Shown: in pieces, positions 1 to 5,649 of the stretch
Position numbering within the stretch: position 1 is the first letter of the stretch
How the letters are laid out: each line of letters begins with the position of its first letter
Source of the DNA: an uncultured Chitinophagaceae bacterium
GTDB taxonomy: Bacteria; Bacteroidota; Bacteroidia; Chitinophagales; Chitinophagaceae
Reading direction: 5' to 3'
Assembly: GCA_937919945.1 (NCBI GenBank)
Contig: CALESY010000156.1
Coordinates: 1 to 5,803, forward strand
Length of the DNA stretch: 5,803 nucleotides
Translations under genes and position numbers: made by a program
The notes under the pieces: generated by a model
What the model saw: the letters and a program-made list of their open reading frames with translations, nothing else
Database searches by the model: none
Told to the model about the DNA's origin: nothing

Positions 1-464
1 AATTCTTTTTTTTCTTCAGTTAGTATTTGCGTAATTAATATTACAATAGCAATGATAATAATACTTAAAGATACCGCATATATAAATGCATTTTCTAAAG
101 ACACATTCAACCATTGTGCAATTAAGAAGCTGATACCAATTGCGGATATAAGAAATATAAACAATGCAGAACCAAGAGAATTGCGAATGAGTTTTATTTT
201 GCTTTGACTTAGCTTCAAATCTAAAGCGGCTTCCAGCACAATCATTATTAAACCTATTGCCCCCAATATTTTTACAAGCTTATTTACAATAGCTTCTTCA
301 TACCATAAATGTCCGGCAATTTGTTTTACGGCAATACCCGTACCGATAAGCAATAATACAGAAGGGATATTAGTTTTCTTACTCAGCATACTGAACATAT
401 AACTGAGTATGATAACAGAACTTAGTATGATTATGATAGTGTATGTGCTAAGTGTCATAAACAT
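1..464 (-). CDS. Na+/H+ antiporter (CPA type), N-terminal part, cut by window edge
   Basis: This partial reading frame gives 154 residues before the window ends. It is almost wholly hydrophobic, with membrane segments at about residues 8-26, 33-50, 61-80, 95-115 and 123-146. The pattern fits the monovalent cation:proton antiporter family, which exchanges Na+ or K+ for protons across the inner membrane: a first helix, then 'KKTNIPSVLLLIGTGI' (29-44), then 'GLIMIVLEAALDLKL' (71-85), where the family has a conserved G-L-I-x-I-V-x-E-A/G-A-L-x-L block. The start is the first ATG; a second ATG two codons later (458) is equally possible. There is no Shine-Dalgarno site. A 99-bp gap separates it from mreD on the same strand, with no visible terminator, so read-through is possible. 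GC content is visibly lower (roughly 23-38% by line) than in mreBCD. Odd: residues 135-145 read IIIIAIVILIT where I recall relatives having an SSA..IPS-like stretch. Family is fairly sure; ion specificity cannot be told. Confidence 0.78.
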   Translation of the reverse strand, partial: MFMTLSTYTIIIILSSVIILSYMFSMLSKKTNIPSVLLLIGTGIAVKQIAGHLWYEEAIVNKLVKILGAIGLIMIVLEAALDLKLSQSKIKLIRNSLGSALFIFLISAIGISFLIAQWLNVSLENAFIYAVSLSIIIIAIVILITQILTEEKKE

Positions 465-563
465 CAATATAAATAAATAATGATGGCTATAACTACTAAA
501 ACTGTTAAGGATATTTACACCTATATATAATCTACTGAAAAAGAGTTGTTAAAGGAACAGACT

Positions 564-1109
564 TCACCCCCTCACATTCGTCTGCCTTGTAAACAGCAGT
601 AGGTAGGCAAGTACAAATAGGATAGATGTAGCGGTAGATGCCAGTATCTTCAGTAGCAGGTAGCCTATATTTACAAAGCTCCATAGCTCTATGCAGAAGT
701 ACACGCTGTGATGTATCAGCAACAAGAAGGAGCTGTACACCAGGAAAGGCATCCAACCCATGTTCTTTACATTAGGGCTTTGGTTGGTGTATTCGCTCAG
801 GTTTTTGGGCAGCAGGGCATTCAGCACATTGGTACGCAGGTAGGCTATCAGCACACATACAAAAGCGTGTATGCCTGCCGTGTTGGCAAATGAGTCCATC
901 GTAATGCCTGTAATAAAACCAAGTATCAGCAGCAACCATACAGGTGCTTCAAAAGGCAGTAGTAAAAGAAACAGCGGATATACATACGGAATGAAAACAG
1001 GAAAGCCTTGCGGCTGGCTCCACCAACGCAGTGTAATATTGTCAAGTATCAATACCTGCAAAGCCATTATCAGGCAGAAGCGCAATATGTTTCTCAGATA
1101 TATGCTCAT
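564..1109 (-). CDS. mreD: Rod shape-determining protein MreD
   Basis: This 181-residue inner-membrane protein belongs with MreB and MreC in the elongasome, the complex that guides lateral peptidoglycan synthesis. Hydrophobic segments lie at about residues 8-24, 38-54, 56-70, 77-92, 118-138 and 146-174, matching the usual 5-6 helix MreD topology and its usual length of 160-190 residues. The best family signature is 'GFITGITMDSFANTAGIHAF' at 64-83, followed by 'AYLR' (89-92), close to the G-x-x-x-G-x-x-x-D-x-F-x-x-x-x-G-x-H-A pattern of MreD. The ATG overlaps the stop of mreC in an ATGA quartet (1106-1109), which suggests translational coupling and near-equal synthesis. MreD is weakly conserved in sequence, so position after mreC is a large part of the evidence. 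It is the last mre gene; no clear terminator follows its stop. Confidence 0.93.
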   Translation of the reverse strand: MSIYLRNILRFCLIMALQVLILDNITLRWWSQPQGFPVFIPYVYPLFLLLLPFEAPVWLLLILGFITGITMDSFANTAGIHAFVCVLIAYLRTNVLNALLPKNLSEYTNQSPNVKNMGWMPFLVYSSFLLLIHHSVYFCIELWSFVNIGYLLLKILASTATSILFVLAYLLLFTRQTNVRG

Positions 1110-1969
1110 GGCTTCTTCATGTTTACACTGTCCTCAACCATCAGGCGCTCTGCCATCATTTTATTTTCTACCACATACACGTATTGCAGATTGCGGAAGT
1201 TGCTGCCGGGTTGCAGATACAATAGCAACAAGCTGTTTTTCTTTACGCGCATCACCTTTTGCACGCGGCCTATCAGCACATCTGGCGGAAAGAAAGAATA
1301 GCTGGTAGTAAACACACTATCGCCCTTGCGTACTATCACTTGTTGCGGCACATCTTTCATCACCAACACATCGGGGCGGTAACCTTCCCATTCTACATAG
1401 CCTGTAGTGCCGTCTTTCAGTTTGGCACTCACTTTTTGTTTCACACTCAGCACACTCAATATGCTGGCATAGTGTGCAGAGGTATGTACTACTTTGCCCA
1501 CAACACCGGTACCTGATATCACCGCCATGTTTTTAGCAATGCCATCTGCACTGCCACGGTTGATAGTGATATAATTATTAGCTGCACTTACCGAATTGTT
1601 TATCACTTTGGCAGTACGGTACACATAGTCGGCATATTGAATTTTCTTCTGGTTGGTATCTGTTAAAGGCAATGCACGGTGTACGTTACTGTCTTTGATG
1701 ATGTCGTAGGTATTGTTTTGCAGAGCAATCAACGCGCGTAGTTTGGCATTCTCGTTCAACAGGCTGTCATTCATCTGTTTCAACCCGAAATAATAAACTA
1801 CATCATGTTGTTTTTTATAGGAAAGGCCAACGATGGTGTTGGCAGAGCTCATAATGTCATTGCCTTGTATATTATTGGTGCGCGCTATCAGCACTACGCA
1901 TATTATCTCCAATACCAGAAATAGTATGAGGTTGAAAAAACGGCGAATGAATAAGATAAAATTGCGCAC
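1106..1969 (-). CDS. mreC: Rod shape-determining protein MreC (GTG start)
   Basis: This 287-residue protein is anchored in the inner membrane with its main part in the periplasm. It links MreB/MreD to the cell-wall synthases of the elongasome. A short basic N-terminus is followed by one membrane helix (about 11-29), a short coiled coil (about 61-85, 'NDSLLNENAKLRALIALQ') and the beta-rich MreC domain (about 112-268). Family marks are 'YITINRGSADGIAKNMAV' (133-150) with 'GVVGKVV' (155-161), and 'KGDSVFTTSYSFFPPDVLIG' (205-224). The start codon is GTG: an in-frame TAA lies three codons upstream and the next ATG is far inside the coiled coil (Met66), beyond the membrane helix, so GTG is the only sensible start. 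The bases AGAGG sit directly before it, too close for a normal Shine-Dalgarno spacing. It follows mreB by 50 bp and overlaps mreD by 4 bp. Confidence 0.95.
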   Translation of the reverse strand: MRNFILFIRRFFNLILFLVLEIICVVLIARTNNIQGNDIMSSANTIVGLSYKKQHDVVYYFGLKQMNDSLLNENAKLRALIALQNNTYDIIKDSNVHRALPLTDTNQKKIQYADYVYRTAKVINNSVSAANNYITINRGSADGIAKNMAVISGTGVVGKVVHTSAHYASILSVLSVKQKVSAKLKDGTTGYVEWEGYRPDVLVMKDVPQQVIVRKGDSVFTTSYSFFPPDVLIGRVQKVMRVKKNSLLLLYLQPGSNFRNLQYVYVVENKMMAERLMVEDSVNMKKP

Positions 1970-2019
1970 CTCTGCTTAGGAATTACACCAAAATACAAAT
2001 TCCGAAAACCAAATGAAAC

Positions 2020-3042
2020 TTATTTCATGAGGAACGGCATCTTGGCAATGTTTTTCAGTGCCATACCCGTACCGCGTACCACTGCACGCAGCGGGTCGTC
2101 TGCTACATGAACAGGCAGCTTTATTTTGTGAGATATACGCTTATCCAGCCCGCGCAGCAATGCACCACCACCAGTCAGGTACAAACCACGACGATAAATA
2201 TCAGCAGCCAGTTCGGGCGGTGTACTTTCCAATGCTTTCAGTATGGCTTCTTCTATTTTGAAGATAGACTTATCCAATGCCTCTGCTACTTCCTGATACG
2301 ATACCATTATTTGTTTAGGTATGCCCGTTACAAGGTCGCGACCGTTAACGGCAATATCATCGGGTGGTGTATCAAGCTCTTTCAGGGCAGAGCCTACTTG
2401 TATTTTTATTTGTTCTGCCGTACGCTCACCTATCATCAAACTATGATAACGGCGCATGGCTTCCATAATATCTGCTGTGAATTCATCGCCCGCTATGCGT
2501 ATAGACTGGTCGCACACGATACCAGCCAATGCTATAACAGATATACCTGTAGTACCACCACCTATATCTATTATCATATTACCTGTAGGCTCTTCCACGT
2601 CTATACCTATACCCAATGCGGCAGCCATAGGTTCGTGTATCATATACACTTCTTTTGCACCTGCACGCTCTGCACTATCGCGCACCGCACGTTTTTCTAC
2701 TTCTGTAATGCTGGATGGTATACATATCACCATGCGGTAGCTCGGCGGAAATAATGGCTTCTTAGGGTGTACCATTTTTATCATCTCGCGCAGCATACCT
2801 TCAGCGGCGTTGAAGTCTGCAATCACGCCGTCTTTCAACGGGCGGATGGTCTTCAGGTTCTCATGGGTTTTTTCGTGCATCATCATTGCTTTTTTACCCA
2901 CGGCAACAATGCGGTTGCTCATACGGTCTGTAGCAACAATAGATGGCTCGTCTATCACCACCTGGTCGTTATGTATAATGAGGGTATTGGCAGTACCCAA
3001 GTCTATCGCTATCTCTTGCGTCAAAAAACTAAACAAACCCAT
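2020..3042 (-). CDS. mreB: Rod shape-determining protein MreB, bacterial actin
   Basis: MreB is the cytoplasmic ATP-binding actin homologue that forms membrane-bound filaments and sets rod shape by steering the elongasome. The 340-residue length is normal. The actin-fold nucleotide motifs are all present: phosphate-1 'DLGTANT' (14-20), the 'IHEPMAAALG' segment (135-144) with the expected catalytic glutamate E137, phosphate-2 'DIGGGTT' (159-165), and the adenosine motif 'TGGGALLRGL' (290-299). The N-terminal 'MGLFSFLTQE' is hydrophobic enough to act as the membrane-binding tip. The ATG at 3042 starts just before the first strand ('IAIDLGTANT'), as in relatives. It is the first gene of mreBCD; a 12-bp inverted repeat lies 28 bp upstream of the start in the probable leader. 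The lipoprotein operon beginning at 3312 is divergent. No residue that I would call essential is missing. Confidence 0.98.
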   Translation of the reverse strand: MGLFSFLTQEIAIDLGTANTLIIHNDQVVIDEPSIVATDRMSNRIVAVGKKAMMMHEKTHENLKTIRPLKDGVIADFNAAEGMLREMIKMVHPKKPLFPPSYRMVICIPSSITEVEKRAVRDSAERAGAKEVYMIHEPMAAALGIGIDVEEPTGNMIIDIGGGTTGISVIALAGIVCDQSIRIAGDEFTADIMEAMRRYHSLMIGERTAEQIKIQVGSALKELDTPPDDIAVNGRDLVTGIPKQIMVSYQEVAEALDKSIFKIEEAILKALESTPPELAADIYRRGLYLTGGGALLRGLDKRISHKIKLPVHVADDPLRAVVRGTGMALKNIAKMPFLMK

Positions 3043-3311
3043 AATATGTCCCTAACGGCTTATTTTTTATGAAATATTGCGGAAAATTACCCCGATTTAT
3101 GCGAAAACCGCAATATTTCCACTGATTTAATACATATTAATAATTTATAACCGAAAGTTTATAATACGTCAGTTTATCATTTTATAAATATTATTTCCTC
3201 TCAGTTTTTCCCGATTATGAAAATTTTTAGCACAGTATTTGTTTTAGCAATCTTGCCCTGACAACGGGTAATGGTAAACAAATTAAAAATCAACACTACA
3301 ACTACTGAAGT
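3043..3311. other. Divergent intergenic region between mreB and the lipoprotein operon
   Basis: These 269 bases must carry the start signals for mreBCD (minus) and the lipoprotein pair (plus). They are AT-rich and contain no credible reading frame. I see a 12-bp inverted repeat on the mreB side (3071-3119), three copies of TTTATAA (3144-3150, 3158-3164, 3181-3187), and a TTTG at 3238-3241 that could be a Bacteroidota -33 element but has no good TAnnTTTG at the right distance. On the minus strand the nearest thing to a -7 element is the complement of CAAATTAA at 3279-3286, one base off. I could not place either promoter with confidence. Confidence 0.6.
3071..3119. repeat. 12-bp perfect inverted repeat upstream of mreB
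   Basis: The left arm gaaatattgcgg (3071-3082) and right arm ccgcaatatttc (3108-3119) are exact reverse complements, separated by 25 bases. The repeat ends 28 bp before the mreB start. If transcribed with mreB it would form a stem-loop in the 5' leader. If it lies at the promoter it could instead be a binding site for a dimeric regulator. No T tract follows on the minus strand, so a terminator is unlikely. The role is unknown. Confidence 0.7.
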
Positions 3312-3866
3312 ATGAAACGAACATCCCTTAGTGCATGGCTGCTACCAATGCTGGCCATATCGCTTGCAGCATGCTACCCAAGAGAGCGTGTAGAACCGCA
3401 ACCGGAGCCTATACCGGCCGAAATAGATGGCTGGGCACCGGTGTACAGCAAAGATGCCGACCTGACGGTTATTAAATCTATGCCCCCGCAAAACATTGTG
3501 AAAGGTGGTAAAATCTACATCAAAGGCGATACACTCTATCAGGTAGAAAGCGGTAAAGGCATACACGTCATCCTAATCAAGCAGCCTGCCAATCCGCAAA
3601 AAGTAGCATTCATCAGTGTTACGGGTGCACAGGAGTTGGCGGTTAAAAATGCCACACTTTACACCAACAATCTCAACGACTTGGTGGTGCTGGATATTAC
3701 AAGGGTAGATAGCGTGAAGCTGGCAGACCGTATCAGCAATGTGTTTAAAATGGTAGATGGCAGTCGCCCGCCGGGTACAGGTTATTATGAATGTGTGGAC
3801 AAGAGTAAAGGAACAGTTGTAGGTTGGGAACAGAAATTGTTGAAATATCCTAAATGCAGAAATTAA
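3312..3866 (+). CDS. Lipoprotein with LVIVD-like propeller repeats
   Basis: This 184-residue protein is predicted to be exported and lipidated: basic start, hydrophobic stretch (8-20) and lipobox 'SLAAC' with Cys21. After a Pro/Glu-rich linker (about 24-38), residues 65-103 and 104-140 form two units resembling LVIVD beta-propeller repeats: 'GGKIYIKGDTLYQVESGKGI' (65-84) with 'QPANPQKVAFI' (91-101), and 'LAVKNATLYTNNLNDLVVLD' (109-128). The tail (158-182) carries Cys161 and Cys182 and a 'KGTVVGWE' block. The membrane in which it sits is not shown by the sequence; an outer-membrane or surface site is common in this phylum. Two repeats are too few for a closed propeller, so it may need a partner. 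The next gene, 25 bp downstream, encodes a matching lipoprotein with more repeats and is probably co-transcribed. No biochemical function is known to me. Confidence 0.85.
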   Translation: MKRTSLSAWLLPMLAISLAACYPRERVEPQPEPIPAEIDGWAPVYSKDADLTVIKSMPPQNIVKGGKIYIKGDTLYQVESGKGIHVILIKQPANPQKVAFISVTGAQELAVKNATLYTNNLNDLVVLDITRVDSVKLADRISNVFKMVDGSRPPGTGYYECVDKSKGTVVGWEQKLLKYPKCRN

Positions 3867-3891
3867 TTAAACCCGCAAAAAACGAAACTAA

Positions 3892-4644
3892 ATGAAAAAG
3901 CTATTATTTATCATATTTTCAACATCGCTCTTTATCACTTCTTGCGATAAAGACAGCACTACATCTGCAGATAAAACAACGGCATCCGGCAACACAGGAC
4001 AAGGCGGCTCTTTGGCACGTTTTACTACTGCTGCAGACCATATGTATATTGTCGACGACCGCAAACTATATACCTACAGCCTGCTCGACGAGAAACGCCC
4101 GCAACTGAAGGGCAGTATAGATGTGGGCTTCAGTATAGAAACAATATACAGTTACAAAGACAAGTTGTTCATAGGCAGCAGCAGTGCTATGTATATCTAC
4201 TCCATCAGCAACCCCGCTCAGCCTACCAAACTGGGGCAGGCTACTCACGTGCGGGCTTGCGACCCCGTTATAGCCAACGACTCTATTGCCTACGTAACCG
4301 TACGCGGTGGCACACGTTGTGGCGGTACACAAAACGCATTGATGGTGTACGACGTAAAATATATAACACAACCCCTGCTGCGCAAAACGGTGAATATGGA
4401 AAGCCCCTACGGGCTGGGCATGACAGGCAATCGACTGTATGTATGCAACGGCAGCAACGGGCTGAATGTGTATGACATTACAGACCCCATCAACCCCGTA
4501 CTGAAAAAACAACTGGCAGGTGGTACGTTTTACGATGTAATAATTATAGACGACCTGATGGTAGCCATGATAGAAGGTGGCACAGCATTGTACGAACTGA
4601 AAGCCAATGACGAGATAAGCCTTGCGGCGAAGATTGTGAATTAA
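3892..4644 (+). CDS. LVIVD repeat-containing lipoprotein, probable beta-propeller
   Basis: This 250-residue protein has a lipoprotein signal, 'KKLLFIIFSTSLFITSC', with Cys18 as the predicted lipidated residue, then a Ser/Thr/Gly-rich linker (about 21-40). The rest is a chain of about five propeller-like units, near residues 43-75, 83-115, 120-163, 170-207 and 212-250. The clearest are 'DKLFIGSSSAMYIYSISNPA' (90-109) and 'NRLYVCNGSNGLNVYDITDP' (180-199), which follow the LVIVD repeat pattern of hydrophobic strand, Gly-rich turn, 'V/IYDI', then 'NP/DPxxP'. Cys123 and Cys143 lie close enough in sequence to form a disulfide outside the cytoplasm. LVIVD proteins are mostly uncharacterised surface or secreted proteins, so no reaction can be assigned. 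It lies 25 bp after the related lipoprotein gene and is followed by a strong hairpin terminator, so the two form one unit. Confidence 0.88.
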   Translation: MKKLLFIIFSTSLFITSCDKDSTTSADKTTASGNTGQGGSLARFTTAADHMYIVDDRKLYTYSLLDEKRPQLKGSIDVGFSIETIYSYKDKLFIGSSSAMYIYSISNPAQPTKLGQATHVRACDPVIANDSIAYVTVRGGTRCGGTQNALMVYDVKYITQPLLRKTVNMESPYGLGMTGNRLYVCNGSNGLNVYDITDPINPVLKKQLAGGTFYDVIIIDDLMVAMIEGGTALYELKANDEISLAAKIVN

Positions 4645-4667
4645 TACTAACCTGTAAAGAGGCTTTG

Positions 4668-4710
4668 AATAAACAACCATTCTGTACGTAGTGCAGAATG
4701 GTTGTTTATT
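4668..4710 (+). terminator. Long hairpin, intrinsic terminator of the lipoprotein pair
   Basis: Two 17-base arms, 4668-4684 and 4694-4710, are exact reverse complements with 9 bases between them; the loop can close further by three pairs (one G.T), leaving only 3 bases. The right arm ends in TTTATT and runs into TTTA. It begins 23 bp after the stop of the second lipoprotein. The left arm's complement is also AT-rich at its outer end, but no opposing gene ends here, so one-way use is expected. Confidence 0.8.
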
Positions 4711-4782
4711 TTACTGACTATTACTTTTTTGATGCAGAAATAATATTCGATACACTATTCAAAATTGATAATTAGCTTAAAA

Positions 4783-4805
4783 CATGTCTATATCATGTAT
4801 ATTTG
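4783..4805 (+). promoter_or_regulatory. Candidate Bacteroidota promoter (-7 element) for the 4824 gene
   Basis: TATATTTG at 4798-4805 fits the Bacteroidota -7 consensus TAnnTTTG exactly. It would place transcription start near 4811 and leave a leader of only about 12 bases. The -33 element is weak: TTAG at 4772-4775 is the closest match, with 22 bases between. Two near-identical words, CATGTCTAT (4783-4791) and CATGTATAT (4794-4802), lie 11 bp apart, about one helical turn, and the second overlaps the -7 element. The short leader and weak -33 keep this tentative. Confidence 0.35.
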
Positions 4806-4823
4806 CCCAAAATATTTTAACCT

Positions 4824-5597
4824 ATGAAAAAAATAGTATCCCTTTTTATTTTGGCAATCGCTTTTGCTGCATGTTCAAAGCCTGATAACAATACTACTAC
4901 AGGCAACAATAATAACAACAACAATAATAATAATAATAATGGCAACCCTAATGCCATGCAATTTATTATCAATGGATTGACAGATGCTACGATTGGTAAA
5001 AAAGACTCGGCCATGATGGCTCTAGGCATCAAACTGGAAAAAGGTACACAAGAAAAAGTAACACTATCTGTTACTGGTCTACCCGCCAATACGAGCAGCA
5101 GTTTCAGCACAGAGAGCGGTATTCCCGATTTCGGCACTTTGCTCACCATACGTAGTAATAATGCTGCACAGGGTACCTATCCTATTAAAGTTATTGGTAC
5201 AACTGCTAATAGTGGCAGTAAAACGTACGACCTTACTTTAAAAATAGGGGGTAGCGTACCTAGCCCCACAATAGGTTGCGCCATTGATGTTATAGGCAAC
5301 TTTACAAGAAAGGCAACTTGTACCAGCTACAATAGTACTGACCCTGCAAAGATTGACTCTATGGCCAATATTAAAGACCAGGCAAGAATAACAGGCATAG
5401 GTGCAATATATCCGGGTACTATTATCATTAAGCTGAATTGTGCTACAAAAGCTATAACAGTTGATCCGCAAACCTGGGACGTATTTAGTATAAGCGGTAC
5501 TGGTAGTTTCGCTAATCCGGATAGTATTTATATCAATTATACTGTTACAAGCTCTATGTATCCTACACAGACATGTACTTCTGTATTTACTAGGTAA
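4824..5597 (+). CDS. Lipoprotein with poly-Asn linker and Ig-like domain
   Basis: This 257-residue protein starts with a lipoprotein signal ending 'AIAFAAC' (Cys17). The mature N-terminus is a flexible linker that includes 12 consecutive asparagines (28-39). Residues about 44-141 look like a bacterial Ig-like domain: 'VTLSVTGLPANTSSSFS' (79-95), then 'LTIRSNNAAQGTYPIKVIGT' (107-126) and 'TYDLTLKI' (134-141), the strand pattern of Ig-like folds in extracellular proteins. Residues about 150-257 form a second beta-rich domain with Cys152, Cys166, Cys206 and Cys251, of which two disulfides are possible; its closing 'SGTGSFANPDSIYINYTV' (224-241) with a final Cys resembles C-terminal domains of small Bacteroidota lipoproteins, from memory only. 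Function is unknown; binding or structural use at the cell surface is a guess. It is a single-gene unit between two hairpins. Confidence 0.85.
   Translation: MKKIVSLFILAIAFAACSKPDNNTTTGNNNNNNNNNNNNGNPNAMQFIINGLTDATIGKKDSAMMALGIKLEKGTQEKVTLSVTGLPANTSSSFSTESGIPDFGTLLTIRSNNAAQGTYPIKVIGTTANSGSKTYDLTLKIGGSVPSPTIGCAIDVIGNFTRKATCTSYNSTDPAKIDSMANIKDQARITGIGAIYPGTIIIKLNCATKAITVDPQTWDVFSISGTGSFANPDSIYINYTVTSSMYPTQTCTSVFTR
4905..4940 (+). repeat. In-frame AAY trinucleotide repeat coding poly-Asn
   Basis: Twelve consecutive AAC or AAT codons encode Asn28-Asn39 of the lipoprotein. The last six are pure AAT (4923-4940), the earlier ones a mix of AAC and AAT. The unit of three keeps frame when copies are gained or lost, so change would alter linker length only and not switch the gene off. 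Confidence 0.95.
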
Positions 5598-5623
5598 CAC
5601 CCAATAGTCTGAAAGTTTTTCGT

Positions 5624-5649
5624 AGCCGTTGGTGAAAACACCAACGGCT
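5624..5649 (+). terminator. Hairpin terminator after the poly-Asn lipoprotein gene
   Basis: An 11-bp perfect stem, agccgttggtg (5624-5634) and caccaacggct (5639-5649), encloses a 4-base AAAA loop. It is followed by a T-rich run (TTAATTTTTAT), the standard form of an intrinsic terminator on the plus strand. It lies 26 bp after the stop codon at 5595-5597. Confidence 0.88.

Noticed and set aside
489..558. Imperfect direct similarity (TGTTAAGGA and TGTTAAAGGA) between mreD and the antiporter gene
   Set aside because: The match is short, gapped and AT-rich. It does not flank anything that looks like an insertion, so it is not taken as a target-site duplication.
871..1308. 145-residue open frame on the plus strand
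   Set aside because: It crosses the mreC/mreD junction on the opposite strand and has no domain-like pattern; both mre genes are convincing.
1979..2003. GGAATT/AATTCC inverted repeat in the mreB-mreC gap
   Set aside because: Six-base arms with a 13-base gap are not significant in AT-rich spacer sequence.
2013..2028. Small inverted repeat ATGAAA/TTTCAT over the mreB stop
   Set aside because: Six AT-rich pairs with a 4-base loop are weak and common by chance, and mreC follows in the same operon, so a terminator makes no sense here.
2107..2754. 215-residue open frame on the plus strand
   Set aside because: It lies wholly opposite mreB, whose motifs are intact. The translation is Cys/Tyr/His-rich with no recognisable feature.
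3238..3276. Promoter for the lipoprotein pair (TTTG at 3238, TAATGGTA at 3269)
   Set aside because: The spacing of 27 bases is too long and the second element misses two of the four fixed TTTG bases of the -7 consensus.
4066..4680. 204-residue open frame on the minus strand
   Set aside because: It lies opposite the LVIVD lipoprotein gene, its translation is rich in His, Tyr, Cys and Val with no domain pattern, and it runs into the terminator hairpin. It is a shadow of the plus-strand gene.
5238..5600. 120-residue open frame on the minus strand
   Set aside because: It is antisense to the C-terminal domain of the poly-Asn lipoprotein and its composition (Cys, Tyr, Arg, Thr) is that of a shadow frame.
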